Assembly: GCA_020725885.1 (NCBI GenBank)
Contig: DYEA01000002.1
Coordinates: 1-64,000 of the forward strand
Direction of reading: 5' to 3'
Source: Slackia sp.
Lineage (GTDB): Bacteria; Actinomycetota; Coriobacteriia; Anaerosomatales; Anaerosomataceae
DNA length: 64,000 nucleotides
Below the pieces are notes generated by a model. The model saw only the letters and a program-made list of their open reading frames with translations. It did no database searches and was not told the origin of the DNA. Positions 1 through 8,933 of this stretch are shown one piece after another (position 1 is the first letter of the stretch; each line of letters begins with the position of its first letter). The position numbers were made by a program, and so were the translations under genes.

Positions 1-57
<57 letters not shown>

Positions 58-64
58 GGAATGA

Positions 65-96
65 CACGGCCGCCTGGCGAACCCAGGCGGCCGTTT
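65..96. terminator. Bidirectional terminator between tRNA-Asn and rpoD
   Basis: An 11-bp perfect stem (67-77 pairing with 83-93) has a 5-base loop and is flanked by A66 and TTT. It sits 10 bases after the tRNA CCA end and about 30 bases after the rpoD stop, so it can serve both converging transcripts. Confidence 0.7.
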
Positions 97-126
97 GCGT
101 GAGGGGCGCGTCTCGGGCGGTGCGGG

Positions 127-1494
127 CTACTCGAGGTAGTCGCGCAGGCGCGCTGACCGCGACGGATGGCGGAGCTTCGAGAGCGTCTTGCTCTCGATCT
201 GCCGGATGCGCTCGCGCGTCACGCCGAACTCGCGGCCGACTTCCTCCAGCGTCCGCGGATGCCCGTCCACGAGGCCGAACCGCAACTCGATGACCTTGCG
301 CTCGCGCTCCGAGAGCGAGTCGAGCACGCGCTGCAGCTGCTCCTGCAGCATCGAGAACGACGCGGCGTCGGCCGGCACCACGGCGTCCGAGTCCTCGATG
401 AAGTCGCCGAGCTGGGAGTCTTCCTCCTCGCCGATCGGCGTTTCGAGCGATACCGGCTCCTGCGAGATCTTGAGGATCTCGCGCACGCGGTCTGCGGTCA
501 TGTCCATCTGCTCGCCGATCTCCTCGGGAGTGGGCTCGCGACCGAGGTCTTGGAGCAGCTGCCGCTGGATGCGGATGAGCTTGTTGATGGTCTCGACCAT
601 GTGCACCGGGATGCGGATGGTGCGCGCCTGGTCCGCGATGGCGCGCGTGATGGCCTGACGGATCCACCACGTGGCGTACGTGGAGAACTTGAAGCCCTTG
701 CTGTAGTCGAACTTCTCGACCGCTCGGATCAGGCCGAGGTTTCCTTCCTGGATGAGGTCCAAGAAGAGCATCCCGCGTCCGACGTAGCGCTTCGCGATGG
801 ACACCACGAGCCGCAAGTTCGCCTCGACGAGCTGCTTCTTCGCCTGCAGGCCGATGTGCTCGAGGCGCTCGAGGCGGCGACGCTCGGCGGGATCGAGCTC
901 GATGCCCTTGGCCTCGGCCTCTTCGAGCTTCTCGGTGGCCTGCACGCCGGCTTCGATCTTCTTCGCGAGGTCGACTTCCTGCGCCGCGGTGAGCAGCGGG
1001 ACCTTGCCGATCTCTTTCAGGTACATGCGGACCGGATCGCTCGTCACGGGCACGTTCATGTGCGCCTCGACCCGCTTGCGCGCTTTCGCGCGGGCGTCGG
1101 GCTTCTTGCCGGACTTCTTCGCATCGGTCTTGCCGGCGCCTTCGATGTCGGCCACAACGTCGGCTACGGCCGCGAGGTCGTCGGGCAGGTCGGTGTCGAG
1201 CACGTCGTCGGCGATGACGGCATCGTCGGCGGCCGGAACCGCCGCCGGGGTCCCTTCCTCCAAGACCTCGATGCCGGCCTTCGCGATCTCGGCGTAGACC
1301 TTCTCCGCAAGCTCTTCGGACAGGTCAGCTTCGGCGATCGCGGACTGGATCTCCTCGTCGGTGAGATGCCCCTTCGCAAGCCCTGCTTCGACGAGGGCCT
1401 TGATCGCGGCTTTCCCCTTGTCGCCGCTCTTCGCCTTTGCGGCTGTTGCGGCCTTGGCGCCGGTGCTCTTCGTCTTCTTTCCGGACTCTGTCAC
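127..1494 (-). CDS. rpoD: RNA polymerase primary sigma factor RpoD/SigA
   Basis: This is the housekeeping sigma factor, which directs core RNA polymerase to -35/-10 promoters. The 455 residues have a Lys/Ala-rich and then acidic N-terminal extension (1-150) and sigma-1.2 from about 152. Region 2 is at 225-295 ([16 protein letters not shown]), region 3 at 305-375, and region 4 at 385-450 with the helix-turn-helix [12 protein letters not shown]. The C-terminus [15 protein letters not shown] is of actinobacterial type. The start is GTG, 6 bases after the dnaG stop, with a GGAG ribosome site inside the dnaG tail. The two genes therefore form a dnaG-rpoD macromolecular-synthesis operon that lacks rpsU. 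Confidence 0.97.
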   Translation of the reverse strand: MTESGKKTKSTGAKAATAAKAKSGDKGKAAIKALVEAGLAKGHLTDEEIQSAIAEADLSEELAEKVYAEIAKAGIEVLEEGTPAAVPAADDAVIADDVLDTDLPDDLAAVADVVADIEGAGKTDAKKSGKKPDARAKARKRVEAHMNVPVTSDPVRMYLKEIGKVPLLTAAQEVDLAKKIEAGVQATEKLEEAEAKGIELDPAERRRLERLEHIGLQAKKQLVEANLRLVVSIAKRYVGRGMLFLDLIQEGNLGLIRAVEKFDYSKGFKFSTYATWWIRQAITRAIADQARTIRIPVHMVETINKLIRIQRQLLQDLGREPTPEEIGEQMDMTADRVREILKISQEPVSLETPIGEEEDSQLGDFIEDSDAVVPADAASFSMLQEQLQRVLDSLSERERKVIELRFGLVDGHPRTLEEVGREFGVTRERIRQIESKTLSKLRHPSRSARLRDYLE

Positions 1495-1500
1495 TCGCTG

Positions 1501-3354
1501 TCACTCCGTCGGTTCACTCGCGCGTCCGTACCCCTCTTTGAGCGCCGCCAAACGGCGCTGAAGCTCGGCCACCTCGCGGAACAGGACGTCCACCTCGCCT
1601 GCGTCCCGTACCGGATCCAGCTCGCGCAGGCGAGCATTCTTACGCAAGATTAGACGTTCGAGCCCTGATTCCTTGAGGCGATCGGCAATCTCGTGAAATG
1701 CGTATTCTACGTCCTCCACCTCTGCAGCGTCCACAAGCAGCGCGCTCACCCACGTCACCGCCTCCGGACGGGACGCTCGCACACGTGCAACGAGGTCGTC
1801 GCCGGTCGCGTCGCCCGCACCGATGACCGCGTCGAGGATGGTGCGCGCTTCTAGGCCGAGCAGCGGTTCGCCGAACTCCTCTTCCAGCAACTCCCGTGCC
1901 GCCGAGCGGATGCTGGGGTACCTGCAGACGAGCTCGAGGAGCGCATGCTCGACGGCGGTGACGCTCGACGGAAGACCCTGCTCCTCCACGGCCGCCTCGG
2001 CGTCCGGTGCGGCCAGGGCCGGTCGCCCGCCCTTGCGGGCAGCGTGTATGGCGCTCACCACGACGTCCGCGCTCACGAAGAGGCGGTCTGCGACGTACTG
2101 GGCGTACTCCTGCGCGATGAGGCTCCCGCCCACGCGCGCGAGGACCTCGGCGGCGTCCGTGAGCGCGGCCGCCTTCCCCTCCGGGCTGCTCAGGTCGTGC
2201 CGCTGCAGCCGGCGGTCGATCGCGAACCGCACGAGCGGCGCAGCGCCGCCGATCACGGCCCGCATGGCGTCAACGCCTTGGGACTTGACGAAGTCGGCAG
2301 GGTCGAGGCCGTCAGGGATGACCCCGACTGCCAGGTCGATGCGAGCGCTTCCGGCCTCCGGAGTCGCGCTCCAGTCGAGGAACTCGAGCGCCCGGTCGGC
2401 TGCGCGAAGGCCGGCCTCGTCGCCGTCGAAGAGGTAGACGATGCGTTTGGCGAACCGCGCGAGGAGCCGTACGTGCCGTTCGCCGAGCGCGGTGCCGAGT
2501 GTGGCGACCGCGGTGGTGATGCCGGCCTCGTGCAGCGCGATCACATCCGTGTAGCCCTCGACCACCACGGCCGTCCCGTCGACGACGATCGCGTTGCGGG
2601 CGCGGTCGATGCCGTACAGGTTGGCGGCCTTGAGGAAGATCGGCGTCTCGTTGGAGTTCAGGTACTTGGGGCCCGTCGCGCCTGCCGATTCGAGGATCCT
2701 GCCGCCGAACGCGATGACGCGGCCGTGGATGTCGGTGATGGGGAACATCACGCGACCCACGAAGCGGTCGCGCAGGCGGGAGCCGGCGCTGCCCACCGCA
2801 AGGCCCGCTTCGAGCACCTCGTCGCGGGTGAAGCCAGCGGTCGCAAGGTGCTCCACGAGCGCACGGCCGTTCGACGGCGCGAACCCGAGCCGCCACCGCT
2901 TGGCGACCGGGCTGCCGAAGCCGCGCGACGCGAGGTACTCGCGCGCGGCCTGCGCCTCGGGCGTCCGTCCGCTCATCAGCACCTTGTGGTAGAACGCAGC
3001 CGCCGCCTCGCACGCCGCTCGCAGCCGCTCCTTGCGGCCAGAGGGCGTTCCGCCGCCTTCCTCGCGGATCTCGATGCGGGCACGGTCGGCCAGCCACCGC
3101 ACCGCATCGGCGAACTCCAGCCCTTGCGACTGCATGACGAAGCCGAAGACGTCGCCGCCCGCTCCGCAGCCGAAGCAGTGCCAGAGTTGCGTGGCGGGAT
3201 CGACCTTGAACGACGGCGTCTTCTCCTGGTGGAACGGGCAGTTGCCCCACCACAGGCGACCGCGCTGCTTGAGCAGCACGGACTCCGACACGAGCTGCAC
3301 GATGTCCGTGGCGTCACGGACGCGCTGGATGTCCTCGTCGGGGATGCGGCCCAC
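1501..3354 (-). CDS. dnaG: DNA primase DnaG
   Basis: The primase synthesises RNA primers at the replication fork. The 617 residues are of normal length. A CHC2 zinc-binding domain is at 35-95 (C39, H42, C60, C63 in CPFH...CFGC). The catalytic core and Toprim domain follow at about 150-340, with VVVEGYTDVI and the acidic LFDGDEAG motif. The C-terminal 150 residues are the DnaB-interacting helical region. The start is GTG (MGRIPDEDI). The gene lies directly upstream of rpoD, 6 bases away, and follows the hppA terminator. Confidence 0.97.
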   Translation of the reverse strand: MGRIPDEDIQRVRDATDIVQLVSESVLLKQRGRLWWGNCPFHQEKTPSFKVDPATQLWHCFGCGAGGDVFGFVMQSQGLEFADAVRWLADRARIEIREEGGGTPSGRKERLRAACEAAAAFYHKVLMSGRTPEAQAAREYLASRGFGSPVAKRWRLGFAPSNGRALVEHLATAGFTRDEVLEAGLAVGSAGSRLRDRFVGRVMFPITDIHGRVIAFGGRILESAGATGPKYLNSNETPIFLKAANLYGIDRARNAIVVDGTAVVVEGYTDVIALHEAGITTAVATLGTALGERHVRLLARFAKRIVYLFDGDEAGLRAADRALEFLDWSATPEAGSARIDLAVGVIPDGLDPADFVKSQGVDAMRAVIGGAAPLVRFAIDRRLQRHDLSSPEGKAAALTDAAEVLARVGGSLIAQEYAQYVADRLFVSADVVVSAIHAARKGGRPALAAPDAEAAVEEQGLPSSVTAVEHALLELVCRYPSIRSAARELLEEEFGEPLLGLEARTILDAVIGAGDATGDDLVARVRASRPEAVTWVSALLVDAAEVEDVEYAFHEIADRLKESGLERLILRKNARLRELDPVRDAGEVDVLFREVAELQRRLAALKEGYGRASEPTE

Positions 3355-3373
3355 GGCACCTCGAGATCTGCTC

Positions 3374-3415
3374 GAAAACCGATGCTCCCGGACGCCTCTC
3401 GACGCCCGGGAGCAT
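3374..3415 (-). terminator. Rho-independent terminator of hppA
   Basis: A 10-bp perfect stem (3382-3391 with 3406-3415) is followed on the minus strand by GGTTTTC. It begins 29 bases after the hppA stop, so it separates hppA from the dnaG-rpoD transcript. Confidence 0.75.
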
Positions 3416-3444
3416 TCTACTACGCAGCGGTGATACGGCAGGCG

Positions 3445-5520
<2,076 letters not shown>

Positions 5521-5571
5521 CTGCGCGCTTCTCCCTTCTTGTTCCTCCCAGACAACGGACGTGCTTGCGCG

Positions 5572-5600
5572 ATTCTATGCGAAGGGGGTGCATACGGCAA
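5572..5600 (-). promoter_or_regulatory. hppA promoter
   Basis: On the minus strand, TTGCCG (5595-5600) and TAGAAT (5572-5577) are separated by exactly 17 bases. They lie about 50 bases upstream of the hppA ATG, which is preceded by GGGAG. This matches the housekeeping sigma consensus well. Confidence 0.7.
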
Positions 5601-5655
5601 CAAAACGGAAACGGAGCGGCAGCGCGTCACAGCGCGCCGGCCCCCCACGACGCAC

Positions 5656-5682
5656 GCAGGGGGCGCGCTGGGCGCCCCCTGC
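5656..5682 (-). terminator. Hairpin after the wall-binding protein gene
   Basis: A perfect 11-bp GC-rich stem (5656-5666 with 5672-5682) has a 5-base loop and begins 23 bases past the stop of the preceding minus-strand gene. No U-tract follows, so intrinsic termination is likely but not certain. Confidence 0.5.
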
Positions 5683-5704
5683 CGTGGTGCACTTCAGGTG
5701 ATCG

Positions 5705-7333
5705 CTACTTCGTCGCTGCGAGCACTTCGTCGCGTACGGCTTGTGCGACTGCGCCCGTCCCGCCGAAGAAGCGCACCCACTCGATCTCCGTCCTGTTCCC
5801 TGCTAGCGCCGCGCGCGTGGGATCCGGCAGCGCTGCCTTCTTCGTCAACAAGAGCACGGAGCCGGTTCTCCCCAGAACCGGGCCAGCGGCAAGCGCGTCC
5901 GGGAAGTTCTCGCCCGTGGCGATACCCACGCCGTCCCACATCAGCCCTGCGTTCACGCTCTTCTCTGCGACCTGGGCCGCAGTGCCGTAGCGGTCGAGAC
6001 CCCACCAGCGGTCGGTCCTGCAGGGCACCTTGCTCTGCAGGTCTCCCTTCACAGCGTCGGACACCACGCTCGTCCCGCCGAGCACGATGACCTGGTTGAC
6101 GCCGATGGCCTTCATCGCCGAGACGAGCGTCGTGTCTGCGCCCACGCGTGGATCCACGAGGAAGATCGGCCACCCCTTGGCCGCAGCGAGCGGGGACGCG
6201 CCCAGGGCGTCAGGGAACTTCTCGCCGGTCGCCACGAACGCCACGCCGTCGTAGCCGTCGTTCTCCTCGGCGCACTTGGCAGCGACCATCCGCGCAGTCT
6301 CGTAGCGGTCGCGACCCGCGATGCGCACGACGTTGCCCGTGTTCTTGGGATCGACGACCGCCTCGAGCGCGTTCTGGACGGCCGTCGAGATGGCTCCTGT
6401 GCCGCCAAGCAGATAGACCTTGATCGCGCCGAGCCGGTGCACCTCGTCCGCTACGGTCTCGGGCAGCACATCTTTCGGGACGAGCAGCACAGGCCCGCCC
6501 GCTGCGCCCGCGAGCGCGGCGCCGCCGAACGCGTCCGGCCAGTTGTACGCGGTCGCGATGACAACCGTGTCAGCACCGGTAGGAAACCCATGCTTCGACG
6601 CTTCGATCGCTGTGCCGATGCGGTCCGACCCGCAGATGGGGACCTCGACCGTCCCGGCGGCTTCCAGCTCGAATGAGACATCGACGGGGTTGCTTCCGTC
6701 CCAGACGACCTCGGTCCACTCCTCGACGTATCCGTCGGCCCACGCCGCGATCTTGTACGTCCCCGCGCCGAACTGCTCTTCGTCCGTGACCGTGCAGGTT
6801 CCGTCGATACCGGTGTACTCACTGCCTGTCCACACGTAGCCGTCCACCGGATCCAAGAAGTACGCGCAGACCTCGGCGTCCTGGATAGGGTCGCCCGTCT
6901 CGGCGTCTTTCACCGTCGCGTTCGCAATGGGTTTGAAGGCGACGAGGTCGAACGAGAGGTCTACCGCGTCAGTGCCGTTCCAAGTGATCTCCTTTGCCTG
7001 GTGCGCGTACCCGTTCATCCAGACTTCGATCTTGTACGGACCCGGTCCCTTCCCGTTCTCGTCGCACACCGCGGCCTTGCCGTCCGCGTCCGTGTACGCG
7101 CGGCCAGCGAAGTGGTAGACGGGGCCGTCTGCCGTGTCTTCGATCAGCCACGCGTCGACTTCCACGTCGGCGATAGGATCGCCTGTGTCGGCATCGCGCA
7201 CCGTGACCGCGGCGATAGTCGGATACCCGTTGGCTGAAGCAGGCGCGTACCCGCCGAGCAGCCCCAGCAGAAGCACCGCTGCGATAGCGAGGCGCAGGCC
7301 CCTCGCCCGATGGGTCGTGAACAACGTCCTCAT
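5705..7333 (-). CDS. Secreted protein with two carboxypeptidase-regulatory-like domains and three cell-wall-binding type 2 repeats
   Basis: The predicted protein has 542 residues. A signal peptide (1 to about 36, ending PASA-NG) exports it. Two tandem beta-sandwich domains of the CarboxypepD_reg type follow (about 37-135 and 136-235), each opening with an (A)TV(R/K)DA(D/E)TGDPI motif. Three CWB2 (PF04122-type) repeats cover about 240-542, with hallmarks such as GSDRIGTA, GRDRYETA and LDRYGTAA and internal FPDALAA/GGT-V segments. CWB2 repeats attach proteins non-covalently to the cell wall, so this is a wall-anchored surface protein; its ligand is unknown. An upstream in-frame GTG at 7348 is possible, but a GGAGGGA site 8 bases before the ATG at 7333 favours the shorter start. 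Confidence 0.88.
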   Translation of the reverse strand: MRTLFTTHRARGLRLAIAAVLLLGLLGGYAPASANGYPTIAAVTVRDADTGDPIADVEVDAWLIEDTADGPVYHFAGRAYTDADGKAAVCDENGKGPGPYKIEVWMNGYAHQAKEITWNGTDAVDLSFDLVAFKPIANATVKDAETGDPIQDAEVCAYFLDPVDGYVWTGSEYTGIDGTCTVTDEEQFGAGTYKIAAWADGYVEEWTEVVWDGSNPVDVSFELEAAGTVEVPICGSDRIGTAIEASKHGFPTGADTVVIATAYNWPDAFGGAALAGAAGGPVLLVPKDVLPETVADEVHRLGAIKVYLLGGTGAISTAVQNALEAVVDPKNTGNVVRIAGRDRYETARMVAAKCAEENDGYDGVAFVATGEKFPDALGASPLAAAKGWPIFLVDPRVGADTTLVSAMKAIGVNQVIVLGGTSVVSDAVKGDLQSKVPCRTDRWWGLDRYGTAAQVAEKSVNAGLMWDGVGIATGENFPDALAAGPVLGRTGSVLLLTKKAALPDPTRAALAGNRTEIEWVRFFGGTGAVAQAVRDEVLAATK

Positions 7334-7385
7334 CGCGTCTCCCTCCACCCGTACGCGCCGGGCCGTGCCGGCGTCCTTCCTTTAC

Positions 7386-7479
7386 CGACCTATCGGCAGA
7401 CCGCGTGCCGGAGTGCATTCATGAACATATGCCGCTCGGCAGACGGAGGAATCCAGGCGACGAACGGACGTCTCGGCAG
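7386..7479 (-). promoter_or_regulatory. Repeated CTGCCGA elements in the leader of the wall-binding protein gene
   Basis: The minus strand carries three copies of CTGCCGA (7473-7479, 7436-7442, 7393-7399). The copy nearest the gene is part of a small palindrome, CCGATAGGTCGG. They lie 60-145 bases upstream of the start codon. Their role is not known; an operator or RNA element is possible. I see no convincing -35/-10 pair. Confidence 0.3.
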
Positions 7480-7488
7480 TGTCCTTTG

Positions 7489-8517
7489 TCACACTCTCCA
7501 GCGAGACGGAACGAAGGTCTGCTCGTACTGCCGGATGGCGAAGCGGTCCGTCATGCCGGCGACGTAGTCGACGACGCGCTGCACGAGATCATCGCCGTCA
7601 CGAGGCTGGAACTCCTCAGGCAGCTCAGCCGGATTATCCAAGTAGTGCATGAACAGCGCCTTCACGACGCCGTGCGCCTTGGGCTCCTCGGCCTTGGCGC
7701 GCGGCGACATGTAGACGTTCTCGAACAGCCACGTGCGGAGGTCCAGCAACGCCTGCCACACCTCGTCGGACATGCGGATCTCGTCCGAGTCCAGAGAGGC
7801 CGTGACCATGTCGTGGACCATCGTCGTGATCCGCTGTCCGTGGTTGTGCCCGAGCACCGCTGTCGGGCCGGCGGGGAGGTCCTCCTCGCGGATGACGCCA
7901 CCGCGCATCGCGTCGTCGATGTCGTGGTTCACGTACGCGATCCGGTCGGCGATTGCTACGATCTGCCCTTCGAGCGTCGCGGCTTTCCGAGAGCCCGTGT
8001 GGCAACGGATGCCGTCCCGCACCTCCCACGTGAGGTTCAGGCCCTTGCCCTCGTACTCCAGGACCTCCACGACGCGCAGCGACTGCAGGTTGTGATGGAA
8101 GCGGTCTGGGACGTTCGGATAGCGTCCGCGGATCTCCTCGAAGCACTCCGTGAGCGCGTCTTCGCCGGTGTGGCCGAACGGCGTGTGCCCGAGGTCGTGC
8201 CCGAGGGCGATCGCCTCGGTCAAGTCCTCGTTCAGCCGGAGCGCCCGCGCGATCGACCGCGCGATCTGCGCGACCTCCAGCGTGTGCGTGAGCCGCGTCC
8301 GGTAGTGGTCGCCTTCGGGAGCGAGGAAGACCTGCGTCTTATGCGACAGACGCCGGAAAGCCTTGCAGTGGATGATGCGGTCGCGGTCGCGCTGGTAGTC
8401 CGTCCGGAAGGGATCGGGCTCGATCGCCCGTTCGCGTCCGCGCGACGCATCCGAGAAGGCCGCGCGCGGCGACAGGCGTTGCCGCTCCTCAGCCTCTGCC
8501 AACTGCCGCGTGAGCAC
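7489..8517 (-). CDS. dgt: dGTP triphosphohydrolase-like HD protein
   Basis: The protein is a cytoplasmic deoxynucleoside triphosphate triphosphohydrolase of the Dgt family, which splits dNTP into deoxynucleoside and tripolyphosphate. The 342 residues contain the HD-domain metal ligands in RLTHTLEVAQIAR and the pair GHDLGHTPFGH, preceded by family motifs SRGR and FRRLSHKTQVF. The GTG start at 8517 is chosen because GGAGG precedes it by 8 bases; an ATG at 8532 is in frame. The GGAGGTGA ribosome site overlaps the stop codon of the upstream small membrane-protein gene, indicating translational coupling. Confidence 0.9.
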   Translation of the reverse strand: MLTRQLAEAEERQRLSPRAAFSDASRGRERAIEPDPFRTDYQRDRDRIIHCKAFRRLSHKTQVFLAPEGDHYRTRLTHTLEVAQIARSIARALRLNEDLTEAIALGHDLGHTPFGHTGEDALTECFEEIRGRYPNVPDRFHHNLQSLRVVEVLEYEGKGLNLTWEVRDGIRCHTGSRKAATLEGQIVAIADRIAYVNHDIDDAMRGGVIREEDLPAGPTAVLGHNHGQRITTMVHDMVTASLDSDEIRMSDEVWQALLDLRTWLFENVYMSPRAKAEEPKAHGVVKALFMHYLDNPAELPEEFQPRDGDDLVQRVVDYVAGMTDRFAIRQYEQTFVPSRWRV

Positions 8518-8522
8518 CGCAT

Positions 8523-8894
8523 TCACCTCCATCCAGCAGCCGATGCGCCGAACGCCGTCCAGTACACGAAGGCAACGGCTGCACACACGAACGCCGCGAT
8601 CCGGCCGGGGCGGATGGCGCCCCACGCCTTCGCCAGCACGACGCTCGCAGCGGCGCCCGCGAAGACCGCTGCGGCACCGATCGCGACGGGAACGAGCGCC
8701 TCACCGAACGCAGACCAAGCAGACCCGGCGTCACCTGCGCGTGACACGCCCTCGCTCACGACGAGTGCGAACAGCACCACGAGCCCCCAGGCCTCGCCGA
8801 CGGCGACGTCCACCGGCCAGGGCCGCTCCCTGCGGGAACGGCCCTGGATCAGCGGCGAACGCGCTCGTTGGTAGAGCCGCGTGGTGCGTGCCAC
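8523..8894 (-). CDS. Small membrane protein of unknown function
   Basis: I do not recognise this 123-residue protein. A basic N-terminal 25 residues (many Arg) is followed by three hydrophobic segments at roughly 33-48, 65-88 and 97-116. The start is GTG with GGGGGAG immediately before it. A long hairpin (8817-8847) falls inside the first 30 codons, so either the true start is further in or the N-terminus overlaps a transcriptional element. It lies between ppdK and dgt on the same strand and is probably co-transcribed with dgt. Confidence 0.5.
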   Translation of the reverse strand: MARTTRLYQRARSPLIQGRSRRERPWPVDVAVGEAWGLVVLFALVVSEGVSRAGDAGSAWSAFGEALVPVAIGAAAVFAGAAASVVLAKAWGAIRPGRIAAFVCAAVAFVYWTAFGASAAGWR

Positions 8895-8926
8895 CGCTCC
8901 CCCGCTTCCGCCGCCTTGCGGCGGCG
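8817..8926 (-). terminator. Two successive hairpins downstream of ppdK
   Basis: Hairpin 1 (8909-8926) has a 7-bp stem with a GCAA loop on the minus strand and lies 7 bases past the ppdK stop. Hairpin 2 (8817-8825 with 8839-8847, plus an inner TCCC/GGGA) lies within the following small gene. Neither has a U-tract, so either may be an inefficient terminator or attenuator. Confidence 0.35.
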
Positions 8927-8933
8927 CCTGCCG

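Noticed and set aside
7386-7400. Possible sigma-28 promoter (GCCGATAG resembles GCCGATAA)
   Set aside because: No TAAA element is present 14-16 bases upstream, and no flagellar genes are in the window.
7349-7488. Possible c-di-GMP (GEMM) riboswitch before the wall-binding protein gene
   Set aside because: A TGCACTCCGG segment is present, but the conserved core (GACGCAAAGCC-like) and P1/P2 pairing are missing.
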